Below are positions 9,444 through 17,212 of a DNA stretch of 25,516 bases, in pieces. This stretch comes from Cyanobium sp. NIES-981 (GTDB lineage Bacteria > Cyanobacteriota > Cyanobacteriia > PCC-6307 > Cyanobiaceae). The stretch spans positions 1 through 25,516 of the forward strand of contig CAMDSS010000004.1 in NCBI GenBank assembly GCA_945907085.1. Direction: 5' to 3'. Numbering within the stretch: the first letter of the stretch is position 1; each line of letters begins with the position of its first letter. Under the pieces are notes generated by a model. The model was not told where the DNA came from. It did not search any database and saw nothing but the letters and a program-made list of their open reading frames with translations. The position numbers were made by a program, and so were the translations under genes.

Positions 9444-10520
9444 ATGCCTGATCAGATCACCAAGCTGGCTTACCAAACGATGCAGCAGGGCAAAAGCTTG
9501 CTAGGGCTGGCCCATAAGGAAGTGAGTACCCGGCTGATGGGGGTCCTCTCCCCCAAGGGAATTCCGAAAACCGTGCCCGTTCCCCCGGAACTCATGGGCC
9601 GGCTGAAGACGGCAATGGATGCGCTTCAGGAACGGGACTGGCAGGAAGCGGAACAGGGCCTCTATCCCAGCTCCCTGCTCTTTGACGCCCCCTGGCTTGA
9701 CTGGGCTAGCCGCTATCCCATGGTTTGGCTGGACATGCCAAGCACCTGGAACCGGCGGCGAGAACGCAATGTGCGCGACCTACCCGATGACGTGGACGCC
9801 GGGGGCTATCCCGACTACTACCTCCAAAATTTCCACCACCAAACCGATGGCTACCTGAGTGACCACTCAGCGGCGCTCTACGACCTTCAGGTTGAAATCC
9901 TGTTCAACGGCACGGCAGATCCCATGCGCCGCCGGGTGATCGCTCCCCTGGTTCGGGGGTTGCGGACCTTTGCTGGGCGTCCTGCTGGCCAAATCAGGGT
10001 GTTGGATGTGGCCACCGGCACGGGCCGCACCCTCCGGCAAATCCGAGGGGCCCTGCCCAAAGCCCAACTGGTGGGCCTGGATCTATCCAGTGCCTACCTG
10101 CGCCAAGCCAATAAGTGGCTGGGCCAACTCCCTGGAGAGCTTCCCCAGCTGGTGCAAGGCAATGGCGAAACCATGCCCTTCGCCGAGGGCACCTTCCAGG
10201 GGGTGTCCTGCGTTTTCCTGATGCACGAGCTCCCTGGAGAAGCGCGTCAAAACGTGATCAATGACTGCTTCCGCATCCTGGAGGCCGGCGGGGTGATCAC
10301 CCTTGCCGATTCCGTGCAACTGGCCGATTCACCCCAATTCAGCACGGTGATGGAAAACTTTCGACGGGTGTTTCACGAGCCCTATTACCGCGATTACATC
10401 AGCGACGACATCGAAGCCCGGCTGAAGGCCGCCGGCTTTGAAGCCGTGGTGGCTGAATCCCACTTCATGACCCGGGTCTGGACCGCCCGCAAGCCCCAAA
10501 AGCCAGGGCAAACTCCCTAG
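9444..10520 (+). CDS. Class I SAM-dependent methyltransferase, cyanobacterial type
   Basis: 358-aa protein with a methyltransferase fold in its second half. Motif I is VLDVATGTGRTL (187-198), with the post-I acidic residue in LVGLDLS (209-215). GNGETMPFAEGTF (239-251) resembles motif II, and FRILEAGGVITLADS (276-290) is motif III. The N-terminal 170 residues include a distinctive block, LLFDAPWLDWASRYPMVWLD, then NFHHQTDGYLSDHSAALYDL, which I recall from uncharacterised picocyanobacterial proteins. The frame is open far upstream through the ndbB antisense, but that part is shadow sequence. The ATG at 9444 gives MPDQITKLAYQTMQQG, a natural start. Its substrate is unknown. Its stop overlaps that of the convergent downstream gene. 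Confidence 0.8.
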   Translation: MPDQITKLAYQTMQQGKSLLGLAHKEVSTRLMGVLSPKGIPKTVPVPPELMGRLKTAMDALQERDWQEAEQGLYPSSLLFDAPWLDWASRYPMVWLDMPSTWNRRRERNVRDLPDDVDAGGYPDYYLQNFHHQTDGYLSDHSAALYDLQVEILFNGTADPMRRRVIAPLVRGLRTFAGRPAGQIRVLDVATGTGRTLRQIRGALPKAQLVGLDLSSAYLRQANKWLGQLPGELPQLVQGNGETMPFAEGTFQGVSCVFLMHELPGEARQNVINDCFRILEAGGVITLADSVQLADSPQFSTVMENFRRVFHEPYYRDYISDDIEARLKAAGFEAVVAESHFMTRVWTARKPQKPGQTP

Positions 10521-10768
10521 TGGTGCAACCACCAGGCGATCAGGAATCCGCCGGTGCCCCAGCGCAGACCCCGCCAAAACAGCCGCTCGGCGTGATTGGT
10601 GGGGGCCAATTCCTTGGGCAAGGGATCGAGCAACCGTTGGGTGAGGGCTAGCCGTTGACGCTGGCGCCTTTGGCTCACCCCCGTGCTGCGGCTGGCCAGG
10701 GAACCCTGGGTCAGCAGTCCATCCAACAGGTGGAGAAGCCGCACGGGTTGGCGGACAGGCTGGGCCAT
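10517..10768 (-). CDS. Small conserved-looking protein of unknown function
   Basis: 83-aa basic protein: MAQPVRQPVRLLHLLDGLL at the start, LLDPLPKELAPTNHAERLFW in the middle and RGLRWGTGGFLIAWWLHH at the end. The last 15-18 residues form one hydrophobic segment, possibly a C-terminal membrane anchor. An upstream start at 10813 would add 15 residues but would run into the divergent gene at 10796, so the ATG at 10768 is preferred. Its stop TAG is read from the same CTAG (10517-10520) that ends the convergent methyltransferase gene. I do not recognise a family. Confidence 0.55.
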   Translation of the reverse strand: MAQPVRQPVRLLHLLDGLLTQGSLASRSTGVSQRRQRQRLALTQRLLDPLPKELAPTNHAERLFWRGLRWGTGGFLIAWWLHH

Positions 10769-10795
10769 TGCCACTGAGATCTCGGTACCGCCAGG

Positions 10796-11107
10796 ATGGG
10801 ACCAAAGCCGCATCGCCGTCTAGTGGTTACCAAGCGTCAGTGGCCTGACCAAAGCCAAGATCTGGCCGAGCAGTTGCAGCGCTCCTTAGCGATTGGCGAT
10901 CGCGATTGGCACGCCCTTAAAAGTCAACGGCCCCGCCGCGCCGCCGAGCAACTCGCCGCGGCGCTGGTGCAACTCCTGAGTGGCGACGATCCCGGCCAAT
11001 CCAGCCCAACGGAAGCAAGGCAGCGGGCCATCGACTTGGCTGAGCACGGCCTGCTGTGGCTCAAAGCTGAACTCAACGATCCCGGCTGCCCCAGCCACGG
11101 CCGATAG
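10796..11107 (+). CDS. Small soluble protein, possibly DUF6439-like
   Basis: 103-aa protein rich in helix-forming residues, with SQDLAEQLQRSLAIGDRDWH, then RAAEQLAAALVQLLSG and GLLWLKAELNDPGCPSHGR. From memory the pattern 'DRDWH...RRAAEQLAAAL...WL..E...PGCPSH' belongs to a family of small picocyanobacterial proteins, perhaps DUF6439, but this is unverified. ATG 10796 is preceded by CAGG; GTG 10823 (MVTKRQWPD) would remove nine odd basic residues and may be the true start. The last 35 bp overlap the 3' end of the convergent anti-sigma gene. Confidence 0.55.
   Translation: MGPKPHRRLVVTKRQWPDQSQDLAEQLQRSLAIGDRDWHALKSQRPRRAAEQLAAALVQLLSGDDPGQSSPTEARQRAIDLAEHGLLWLKAELNDPGCPSHGR
10896..10903. repeat. 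HIP1 octamer
   Basis: Perfect GCGATCGC, the highly iterated palindrome of many cyanobacterial genomes, inside the small gene above. Only one other perfect copy was seen in the window, at 25330-25337. Confidence 0.7.
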
Positions 11108-11525
11108 CCACGGTTCCCATGCGCCTGCGCGTGATCGCCAGTTGGACCCGATTTCCCCTGGGGCTCCAGCGGACATCGTCAAAGCACTGGTGGATCAAAA
11201 ACAATCCCCGCCCGGCGGTGGCGCCATGGTGCAAGGGCAGCTGGCCCAGGGTGCGCTGATCTGGGTGCCGCTGAAAAGCAAATCCGGCTCCTTCGTCTTG
11301 CACCTGCCAGATCAGCCAGAAAGCACTCTCAATTCTGCGAACCCTCAAAGATTTGGAGGGGTCAGCGTTGTTGCCATGCCGCACGGCATTGACCAGGGCT
11401 TCATGGAGGCCCAATTTCAACTCCGCCTGGAGTTGCCGGCAAGCCACCGGTTCAAGCAGCAACTCCACCAAGGGAGCCAGCTGGAGGGTGGATGGCGTGA
11501 TGAAATCTGACCAGCGCAGCGCCAA
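11073..11525 (-). CDS. RsbW-like anti-sigma regulatory factor (HATPase serine kinase)
   Basis: 150-aa GHKL-fold protein of the RsbW/SpoIIAB type. Such proteins bind a sigma factor or phosphorylate an anti-sigma-factor antagonist on serine. Visible boxes: the N-box LGLHEALVNAVRHGNNADP, the G1 box VQDEGAGF and the G2 box TAGRGLFLIHQCFDDV, followed by the terminal strand GNRVQLAITRR. No receiver, PAS or phosphatase domain is attached, and no antagonist or sigma gene is adjacent, so its partner must be encoded elsewhere. The frame opens at TTG 11525 (MALRWSDFITPSTLQL) with no better ATG; the start is uncertain. The 3' end overlaps the convergent gene by 35 bp. It lies downstream of gun4 on the same strand. 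Confidence 0.75.
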   Translation of the reverse strand: MALRWSDFITPSTLQLAPLVELLLEPVACRQLQAELKLGLHEALVNAVRHGNNADPSKSLRVRRIESAFWLIWQVQDEGAGFAFQRHPDQRTLGQLPLHHGATAGRGLFLIHQCFDDVRWSPRGNRVQLAITRRRMGTVAIGRGWGSRDR

Positions 11526-11574
11526 CGACCCATCGCTCCAACGATGCTTTGACCCTAACGGCGGGCGATCAGCT

Positions 11575-11625
11575 GGCGATGCGCTTCAGCAGGCGATCCG
11601 CTTCAACAGGCGATGCGCTTCGACA
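11575..11625. repeat. Three tandem 17-bp repeats at the 3' end of gun4
   Basis: Units at 11575-11591, 11592-11608 and 11609-11625 are GGCGATGCGCTTCAGCA, GGCGATCCGCTTCAACA and GGCGATGCGCTTCGACA, each differing by 2-3 bases. The gun4 stop codon lies in the middle unit. Because 17 is not a multiple of three, every unit is read in a different phase. A partial GGCGATCAGCT precedes the array. Confidence 0.85.
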
Positions 11626-12325
11626 GGCCGCGGTGGTTCAAAAGAGCATCCATCAAGCGCACCCCCCGCAGCTGGTTGACCAAGGGCATGTGCCCTTCTG
11701 GTGCATCGATCGACCACTGAAAGCTGCCTGGATAGCGGGTCCATAGCCCGTCCAGCTTCCAGCCCAATTTGGTCCACAATGCCTCCCAACGGCCATTGCA
11801 ACTCCGCAGCAGCCTGGATTGCACCGAAAAACCAAACCGGCCGCGGGAGAAACACACCCACAGGCGATCGAGGGTTTCTAGGTCGACGGCACCCATGCGG
11901 GGCACCTCGCTGTAATACACGTAACCCCGCTGGACGGCATCAGCACCGGCCAATTGCCTCAGAATTGCACTGGTTTGCCGGTCGGCCTCCTCCCAATCCT
12001 GCAAAACCAAAAGCTGTTGCAGGGGGGCGTAATCCACACCCTGGGAGCTGGTGGTGGCCAACCAGCCATCCGGGAAACGGGCGAAGAAGACGTCCCGATG
12101 GGGGCCCCCATCGGCCACAAGCCATTGGATCAACAGACCCGCTGCCCAGTCATCGCCAGTGGCGTCCAAGCCATCGAGATGGCCCATGATCAGCGGCTGA
12201 ATCTCGGCCAGCCGCTCTTGGAGTTGGGGGATCAGGCTCCGCCTTTGACGCTCGGAAGCCGCCTGAAAACGCTCAAGCAGGGCTTCTGGGGTGGCAGGGG
12301 CGGTGACCGGAGGTCCGGAAAGCAT
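11603..12325 (-). CDS. gun4: GUN4-domain protein (Mg-chelatase activator)
   Basis: 240-aa protein of the GUN4 family, which binds protoporphyrin IX and Mg-protoporphyrin IX and stimulates magnesium chelatase (ChlH) at the branch point to chlorophyll. An N-terminal helical region (about 12-95) precedes the GUN4 core: LLVLQDWEEADRQTSAILRQ (105-124), VDLETLDRLWVCFSRGRFGF (147-166) and the porphyrin-loop signature YPGSFQWSIDAPEGHMP (198-214). Length matches free-standing cyanobacterial Gun4. ATG 12325 is used. The last residues, SKRIAC, are encoded by the first units of a 17-bp tandem repeat, so the C-terminus looks recently altered. It diverges from mnmH across 64 bp. Confidence 0.88.
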   Translation of the reverse strand: MLSGPPVTAPATPEALLERFQAASERQRRSLIPQLQERLAEIQPLIMGHLDGLDATGDDWAAGLLIQWLVADGGPHRDVFFARFPDGWLATTSSQGVDYAPLQQLLVLQDWEEADRQTSAILRQLAGADAVQRGYVYYSEVPRMGAVDLETLDRLWVCFSRGRFGFSVQSRLLRSCNGRWEALWTKLGWKLDGLWTRYPGSFQWSIDAPEGHMPLVNQLRGVRLMDALLNHRGLSKRIAC

Positions 12326-12389
12326 GGAAGGACCGAGCGCGCGCAGGCCAGGTATGGCTCACTATGTCAGGAGAGCTCAAGGGATTGCG

Positions 12390-13454
12390 ATGCAGGCCGA
12401 GGGCCCGCGCTTACCAATTGAAGACTTTCTCGAGCTGGACGCCCCGATTGTGGATGTGCGCAGTCCTGGGGAATACCAGCAGGGCCACATCCCTGGCGCC
12501 CACAATCTGCCCCTGTTTACCGACGCGGAACGGGCCGCCGTTGGCACCAAGTACAAGCAGGAGGGGCGTCAGAGCGCGGTCCAACTAGGCCTGGAGTTGG
12601 TGGGACCGAAACTCGCGACCATGGCCGCCGCACTCCAGGCCATCGCAGCCCCTGGCAGGGATGGCCTGACAACTGGGAGTGGCAAAACGGCCCTGGGCAT
12701 CCATTGCTGGCGCGGTGGCATGCGCTCAGCCAGCGTGGCCTGGCTGGCGGGCACCCTGGAGCTGCCCGTGGTGCTGCTGGAGGGGGGCTACAAGCGTTTT
12801 CGCCACTGGGTGTTGGCCGAGATGGAGAAACCAAGGCACCTGCTGGTGTTGGGTGGACGCACCGGAACTGGAAAGACAGATCTGCTCTTGGAACTGCACA
12901 GGCGCGGCGCCGCCGTGGTGGATCTCGAAGGGCTCGCCAATCACCGGGGCAGCAGTTTTGGCGGCCTGGGGCTGCCTCCCCAACCAAGCAATGAGCACTA
13001 CGAAAACCTGCTGGCCTTTGCCCTGAGGCAATGCACCAGCGATGGCCCGCTCTGGCTGGAGGCGGAAAGTGCCCAGGTGGGCAGGTGCCGTATCCCGGCT
13101 GGTCTCTGGGCCCAAATGGGCCAGGCCCCGGCCATCGAAATCCAGCGGCCCATGGATGAAAGGGTGGAGCGCCTGGTGGCCGTCTATGGCGCCCTGGGCC
13201 AACAACCCCTGCGGGAAGCCACCGAGCGCATCGCCCGTCGCTTGGGTCCCCAACGCACCACCCTGGCCCTTGGGGCGATCGATCAGAGCGATTGGGCCGA
13301 AGCCTGCCGGCAGATGCTCGACTACTACGACCGCTGCTACGACCACGATCTAGGCCGGCGAAGCCAACCCCCGCGCCGCCAATTCGACCTCACGGGCCTC
13401 AATGAGGCGGATGCAGCGGCCCTGCTTTTGAAGGAAGCCAGCGGGGAAGCCTGA
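12390..13454 (+). CDS. mnmH: tRNA 2-selenouridine synthase (MnmH/SelU)
   Basis: 354-aa enzyme that replaces sulfur in 2-thiouridine at the tRNA wobble position with selenium from selenophosphate, through a geranylated intermediate. The N-terminal rhodanese domain has PIVDVRSPGEYQQGHIPGAH (19-38) and the catalytic-loop Cys106 in HCWRGGMRS (105-113). The C-terminal P-loop domain has LGGRTGTGKTDLL (154-166) and the conserved VDLEGLANHRGSSFG (177-191). The frame extends upstream to 12291, but the ATG at 12390 has a good ribosome site (AAGGGA, 5 nt away) and a family-like start, PIEDFLELDAPIVDVRS. No selD is in view. psb28 follows after 31 bp. Confidence 0.9.
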   Translation: MQAEGPRLPIEDFLELDAPIVDVRSPGEYQQGHIPGAHNLPLFTDAERAAVGTKYKQEGRQSAVQLGLELVGPKLATMAAALQAIAAPGRDGLTTGSGKTALGIHCWRGGMRSASVAWLAGTLELPVVLLEGGYKRFRHWVLAEMEKPRHLLVLGGRTGTGKTDLLLELHRRGAAVVDLEGLANHRGSSFGGLGLPPQPSNEHYENLLAFALRQCTSDGPLWLEAESAQVGRCRIPAGLWAQMGQAPAIEIQRPMDERVERLVAVYGALGQQPLREATERIARRLGPQRTTLALGAIDQSDWAEACRQMLDYYDRCYDHDLGRRSQPPRRQFDLTGLNEADAAALLLKEASGEA

Positions 13455-13485
13455 CAGCTTTAAGATCACTTTTTAACCCGTTGCC

Positions 13486-13872
13486 ATGGGCGCCGCCATT
13501 CAGTTCTTCCAAGGTGTGGATGAACCGGTTGTGCCTGATATCCGCATGACCCGGTCGCGGGACGGACGCACCGGCCAGGCAATCTTCGTTTTTGAGAAGC
13601 CCCAAGCCCTTGCCCCAGAAAGCATGGGCGATATCGGCGGTATGTACATGCTGGATGAAGAAGGCCAGATGGTGACCCGGGAGGTCAATGCCCGCTTTGT
13701 CAATGGCAAACCGGCGGCACTGGAGGCCACCTACACCTGGAAAACCACCGCCGATTTTGAGCGGTTCATGCGCTTTGCCCAGCGTTACGCCGACAGCCAC
13801 GATCTGGGCTTTGCGGGCAAGGAGGGCGACGACAACGTCGAAAACCAAGGGGACGAGTTCAGCGAGGCCTGA
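13486..13872 (+). CDS. psb28: Photosystem II assembly protein Psb28
   Basis: 128-aa soluble protein that binds the cytoplasmic side of PSII assembly intermediates at CP47 and protects them during biogenesis and repair. The whole chain fits the family: MGAAIQFFQGVDEPVVPDIR, GQAIFVFEKP, GDIGGMYMLDEEG and YTWKTTADFERFMRFAQRYA. The short acidic tail (EGDDNVENQGDEFSEA) is typical of a variable C-terminus. TTTAAGAT and an AT-rich spacer precede the gene at 13460-13474 and could supply a promoter. A PerM-like gene starts 4 bp after the stop. Confidence 0.95.
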   Translation: MGAAIQFFQGVDEPVVPDIRMTRSRDGRTGQAIFVFEKPQALAPESMGDIGGMYMLDEEGQMVTREVNARFVNGKPAALEATYTWKTTADFERFMRFAQRYADSHDLGFAGKEGDDNVENQGDEFSEA

Positions 13873-13876
13873 TCCC

Positions 13877-14950
13877 TTGAAATTTGGCCACTGGTTGGGT
13901 TTGTTGGCTCTGGTGGCTGCAGCCGTGCTGCTGTGGAACCTGCGCCAGAACCTGATCCTCCTGTTCGCTGCCGTGGTGCTCGCCATGGCGCTGTGCACGG
14001 TGGTCGATTGGGTCCGCCAAAAACTGCGTTGTGCCAGGCCCCTCGCCTTTGCCCTCAGTTTTCTGCTGGTGCTGGTGGTGTTGGGAGTCATCGCCACGGC
14101 GGTGATCCCTCCCTTTGTGGATGAATTCGGCCAGCTGATGGCCAAATTGCCCGATGCGGCAAGCACATTGATCCAGCTGCTGCGGGGTGCCATGGCGAGT
14201 GCCAGCCAGATGCTCTACGGCCAGCACAACGCTGACCTCAACTGGCTGCGCGACAACCTCTCCCGCGGCACGGGCCTCACCCCCGGCCAGTCCACCAACC
14301 TCGCCAGCAGCGCCCTTGGCCTGTTGGGCCTGGCCAGTGGCCTGGGTACGGCACTTCTGCAAACCCTCTTTGTGGTGGCGGTGGCCCTGATGGTGGCCCT
14401 CCAGCCCACCGCCTATCGGGAGGTGGCTGTCTTGTTGGTGCCGTCGTTTTACCGGAGGCGGTTTCGTCAAGTGCTGGTGTCCTGCGGCAATGCCCTCAGT
14501 GCCTGGATGGTGGGTGTGCTGATTAGTTCGCTGTGTGTCGGCACCCTGGCCGCCATCGGACTCAGTTTGCTTGGGGTCAAGCTGGTGGCCGCCAATGCCC
14601 TGCTGGCAGGGCTGCTCAACATCATTCCCAACATCGGCCCCACCTTGAGCACGGTGTTTCCCATGTCCGTTGCCCTCCTTGATGCTCCCTGGAAGGCCCT
14701 GGCCGTTTTGGCGCTGTACGTGGCTGTGCAAAACCTTGAGAGCTACGTGATCACCCCTTCGGTCATGCACCAGCAGCTCAAACTCCTGCCTGGTTTGACC
14801 CTGGCGGCCCAGCTGCTGTTTACGGTCGTTTTCGGCCCCCTTGGACTGTTGCTGGCCCTTCCCCTGGCCGTTTGTGTTCAGGTGATCGTGCGCAAAATCG
14901 TGATTCACGACATTCTGGATCCATGGAAAAAGCAGCGCCTCAGCGCCTGA
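13877..14950 (+). CDS. PerM/AI-2E family membrane protein, copy 1
   Basis: 357-aa polytopic membrane protein of the PerM ('AI-2E transporter') family. Members have been linked to export of signal molecules and to ion/H+ exchange, so substrate cannot be assigned. Paired N-terminal spans (about 5-45 and 58-82), an amphipathic soluble stretch (about 85-140), then five C-terminal spans carry the family signature LAGLLNIIPNIGPTLSTVFP and LYVAVQNLESYVITPSVM. The only start consistent with psb28 is TTG 13877 (MKFGHWLGLLALV), with GAGG about 10 nt upstream in the psb28 tail. The frame extends further back through psb28, but that part is shadow sequence. A paralogue follows after 7 bp. Confidence 0.8.
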   Translation: MKFGHWLGLLALVAAAVLLWNLRQNLILLFAAVVLAMALCTVVDWVRQKLRCARPLAFALSFLLVLVVLGVIATAVIPPFVDEFGQLMAKLPDAASTLIQLLRGAMASASQMLYGQHNADLNWLRDNLSRGTGLTPGQSTNLASSALGLLGLASGLGTALLQTLFVVAVALMVALQPTAYREVAVLLVPSFYRRRFRQVLVSCGNALSAWMVGVLISSLCVGTLAAIGLSLLGVKLVAANALLAGLLNIIPNIGPTLSTVFPMSVALLDAPWKALAVLALYVAVQNLESYVITPSVMHQQLKLLPGLTLAAQLLFTVVFGPLGLLLALPLAVCVQVIVRKIVIHDILDPWKKQRLSA

Positions 14951-14957
14951 ATTGGGT

Positions 14958-15959
14958 ATGAACTCCCGCACCCTGCTCGGGATCGTGGCGTTGGTTGTGC
15001 TGGGTCTTTTGGCCTGGGAACTGCGCTGGGTGCTGCTGGTTCTGTTTGGGGCCATCGTTTTGGCGGTGGCCCTTGATGTACCGATCAGCCAGTTGAGGCG
15101 TCTGCTCCCGCTCAACCGGGGAGCCTCCCTGGTGATTGTGGTGGTGAGTGTGGTTGTGGTGGGTGGGTTGCTGTCCCAGCTGCTTCTGCCGGAATTGGTC
15201 GATCAAATCCATGAGCTCACCAACCTCATTCCGATCGTTTACCAACGGCTGATCGTGCTGGCAGGGCAGATGCCAGGGCTGCCAAACCTGGAAAACCAAC
15301 TGCTTCAGCCCGGCACCTTGGAACGGTTGCAACCGGTGGGGACCCAAATCTTGGGCCTGGCTGGGGGCGCCGCCAGCTCAACGATCCAATTGGTGTTGAT
15401 GGCCCTCTTGGCCATTTTGCTCGCCCTCGATCCCAGGAGCCACCAAAAAATCCTGATCGCCATCACCCCTGAGCTCTGGCGCCATAAAACCCGGGAGGTC
15501 CTGGCCGAATGCCGCCAAGCCCTGGGGGGCTGGCTGGCGGGGATGACCCTCTCAGCGGTGAGTGTCTTCCTGCTGACCTGGGCGGGATTGGCGGCCTTGA
15601 AGGTTCCCCTAGCCCTCTTGAGCGGCCTGGTCTGCGGCATGTTGACCTTTGTGCCCACCATCGGTCCGACGGCCTCAACCCTGTTGCCCTTGGCCCTGGC
15701 GTTGCTGGTCTCCCCCGCCACCGTGGTTCAGGTGTTGGTGCTGCGGCTGATTTTGCAGAACGTGGAGGCTTTTCTCATCACGCCCCTGCTATTGAGCAGG
15801 ACCGTGAATTTGCTACCCACCATTTCGCTGATGGCGCAATTGTGTTTAGGCGCCCTGTTGGGCCTCCCTGGGGTGCTGCTGGCTCTCCCCCTGGTGGTTG
15901 TACTCCAGGTGATCTGCGAAGAGGTGGTGGTTAAAGAGGTGATGGACCGCTGGGTGTAA
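14958..15959 (+). CDS. PerM/AI-2E family membrane protein, copy 2
   Basis: 333-aa paralogue of the preceding gene with the same architecture: two N-terminal spans (MNSRTLLGIVALVVLGLLAW; the second about 56-78), a soluble segment (about 80-130) and a C-terminal bundle with VCGMLTFVPTIGPTASTLLP and LRLILQNVEAFLITPLLLSR. The two proteins align along their full length, but only the signature loops are closely similar, so the duplication is old. ATG 14958 is chosen over TTG 14952. The gene is probably co-transcribed with psb28 and copy 1. It ends 29 bp before a convergent small gene, with no clear terminator. Confidence 0.83.
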   Translation: MNSRTLLGIVALVVLGLLAWELRWVLLVLFGAIVLAVALDVPISQLRRLLPLNRGASLVIVVVSVVVVGGLLSQLLLPELVDQIHELTNLIPIVYQRLIVLAGQMPGLPNLENQLLQPGTLERLQPVGTQILGLAGGAASSTIQLVLMALLAILLALDPRSHQKILIAITPELWRHKTREVLAECRQALGGWLAGMTLSAVSVFLLTWAGLAALKVPLALLSGLVCGMLTFVPTIGPTASTLLPLALALLVSPATVVQVLVLRLILQNVEAFLITPLLLSRTVNLLPTISLMAQLCLGALLGLPGVLLALPLVVVLQVICEEVVVKEVMDRWV

Positions 15960-15988
15960 CGGGCGACCGATCCTGTCTTGATGGCAGA

Positions 15989-16198
15989 TCAGCGGTAGTG
16001 ACGCACCAGGGACGGCAGCAACGCCAACACAGCGACTGCCAGCGGGTGGGCTACCAGGGCTGCACTGAAACTTGTGACCGTGAAATGATCGGCGAGCAAG
16101 AGAAGCTCCACCCGCAAATCCCCGAGGGCCAGAACTCCAAGCAAAGCTGGAATCAGCAGGCGGCCTCGCGAATTACGGCTGGACAAATGGGGCCTCAC
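15989..16198 (-). CDS. Small hydrophobic protein of unknown function, distal to secF
   Basis: 69-aa protein with two hydrophobic stretches, LLIPALLGVLALGDLRVELL and ALVAHPLAVAVLALLPSLV, and a basic tail, VRHYR, consistent with a two-span membrane hairpin. GTG 16198 is the start; a later TTG codon is possible. It lies 51 bp beyond the secF stop codon on the same strand and may be the last gene of the sec operon. I recall similar short proteins in picocyanobacteria but cannot name the family. Confidence 0.5.
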   Translation of the reverse strand: MRPHLSSRNSRGRLLIPALLGVLALGDLRVELLLLADHFTVTSFSAALVAHPLAVAVLALLPSLVRHYR

Positions 16199-16249
16199 CA
16201 GAGAAATTCAATGACGCAACCTCAAGGGCACCCGTTCGGGCACGAAACC

Positions 16250-17212
16250 TCAAACCTTTGACTTGGCGAGCACGGGAAGCAGCGTTGGTGCCACCCCAAT
16301 ACTGGACCAGCTGCCAACGGCGATGCCAATGGTGAGGGCTACGGCGAACCAAAACAGACTCGCACCGCCAAAAAAGATCAGCCCAAGCAGGGGGAGAAGG
16401 GTAGTGAAGGACGTGTAAAGGGAACGGGTCAAGGTGGCATCGACAGCCACATCCACTTGCTCGCTCAAGGGCAAATCAGCAAGGGTTGTGCGCTGTTCCC
16501 GGATCCGGTCGAACACAACCACCGTATCGGTCACCGAATAGCCAGCCACGGTGATGAGTGACACAGCAAACAAAGAATCCACCTCCACTCCAGCAATCAG
16601 GCCCAGCCAGGCAAAGGCACCGCAGGTGATCAACACGTCGTGGCCGAGGGTGAACAAGGCCAAAAAGGCAAAGACGCCGTCGTAGCGGAAGGTTATGTAG
16701 GCGGCAATTCCAATAAAGCTCACCACCAACGACACAACACTGCCCTTGAGCAACTGTTGACCCAGGGTGGGGCCAATGGTGTCAACGGAGGTGCTTTCGG
16801 GATTTAGGGGGCCGGCAATGGCCTGCATCTCCTGCACCAAGGCGGACGCCTGGCCTGGATTGAGGTCTTGGAGTCGCAGGACGAGGGACTGGCCCTGATC
16901 CAGGACCTGAACGGATGCATTGCCCAGGTTGGGCGAACTCTCGCCCGGTTCAGCCGGCAACGTCAGCGACGCGAGGGCCCGTTGGATCTCGGGGGCAGAG
17001 ATGGAAGAGCAGCCGCCCACAGTGCAACTGCGTTCCAGCTGGATCTGGGTGCCACCGGTGAAGTCGAGGCCGGGTTTGAGCGGAGCATGGATCCCAGGAT
17101 TCAGCCAACTGGCCAGCAGGCCAATCACGCTCAAGACTGCAGCCAGGCCTGAACCCAGCCAGGCGGTGCGGCGATGGCGACTAATTCGGAAGCGGGGCTC
17201 GGGGGCGTTCAT
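16250..17212 (-). CDS. secF: Protein translocase subunit SecF
   Basis: 320-aa RND-like partner of SecD; the pair uses the proton motive force to pull secreted proteins through SecYEG in the plasma and thylakoid membranes. Present are TM1 (about 18-38), the periplasmic signature GLDFTGGTQIQLE (48-60), and the C-terminal five-span domain with VVSLVVSFIGIAAYITFRYD, the conserved VAGYSVTDTVVVFDRIRE and SLYTSFTTLLPLLGLIFFGG. The ATG overlaps the secD stop by one base (TGATG), showing tight translational coupling. Confidence 0.96.
   Translation of the reverse strand: MNAPEPRFRISRHRRTAWLGSGLAAVLSVIGLLASWLNPGIHAPLKPGLDFTGGTQIQLERSCTVGGCSSISAPEIQRALASLTLPAEPGESSPNLGNASVQVLDQGQSLVLRLQDLNPGQASALVQEMQAIAGPLNPESTSVDTIGPTLGQQLLKGSVVSLVVSFIGIAAYITFRYDGVFAFLALFTLGHDVLITCGAFAWLGLIAGVEVDSLFAVSLITVAGYSVTDTVVVFDRIREQRTTLADLPLSEQVDVAVDATLTRSLYTSFTTLLPLLGLIFFGGASLFWFAVALTIGIAVGSWSSIGVAPTLLPVLAKSKV

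Noticed and set aside
13859..15115. 418-codon minus-strand open frame
   Set aside because: Antisense to the PerM copies; the product is a Gln/His/Gly-rich low-complexity chain created by leucine-rich codons on the other strand.
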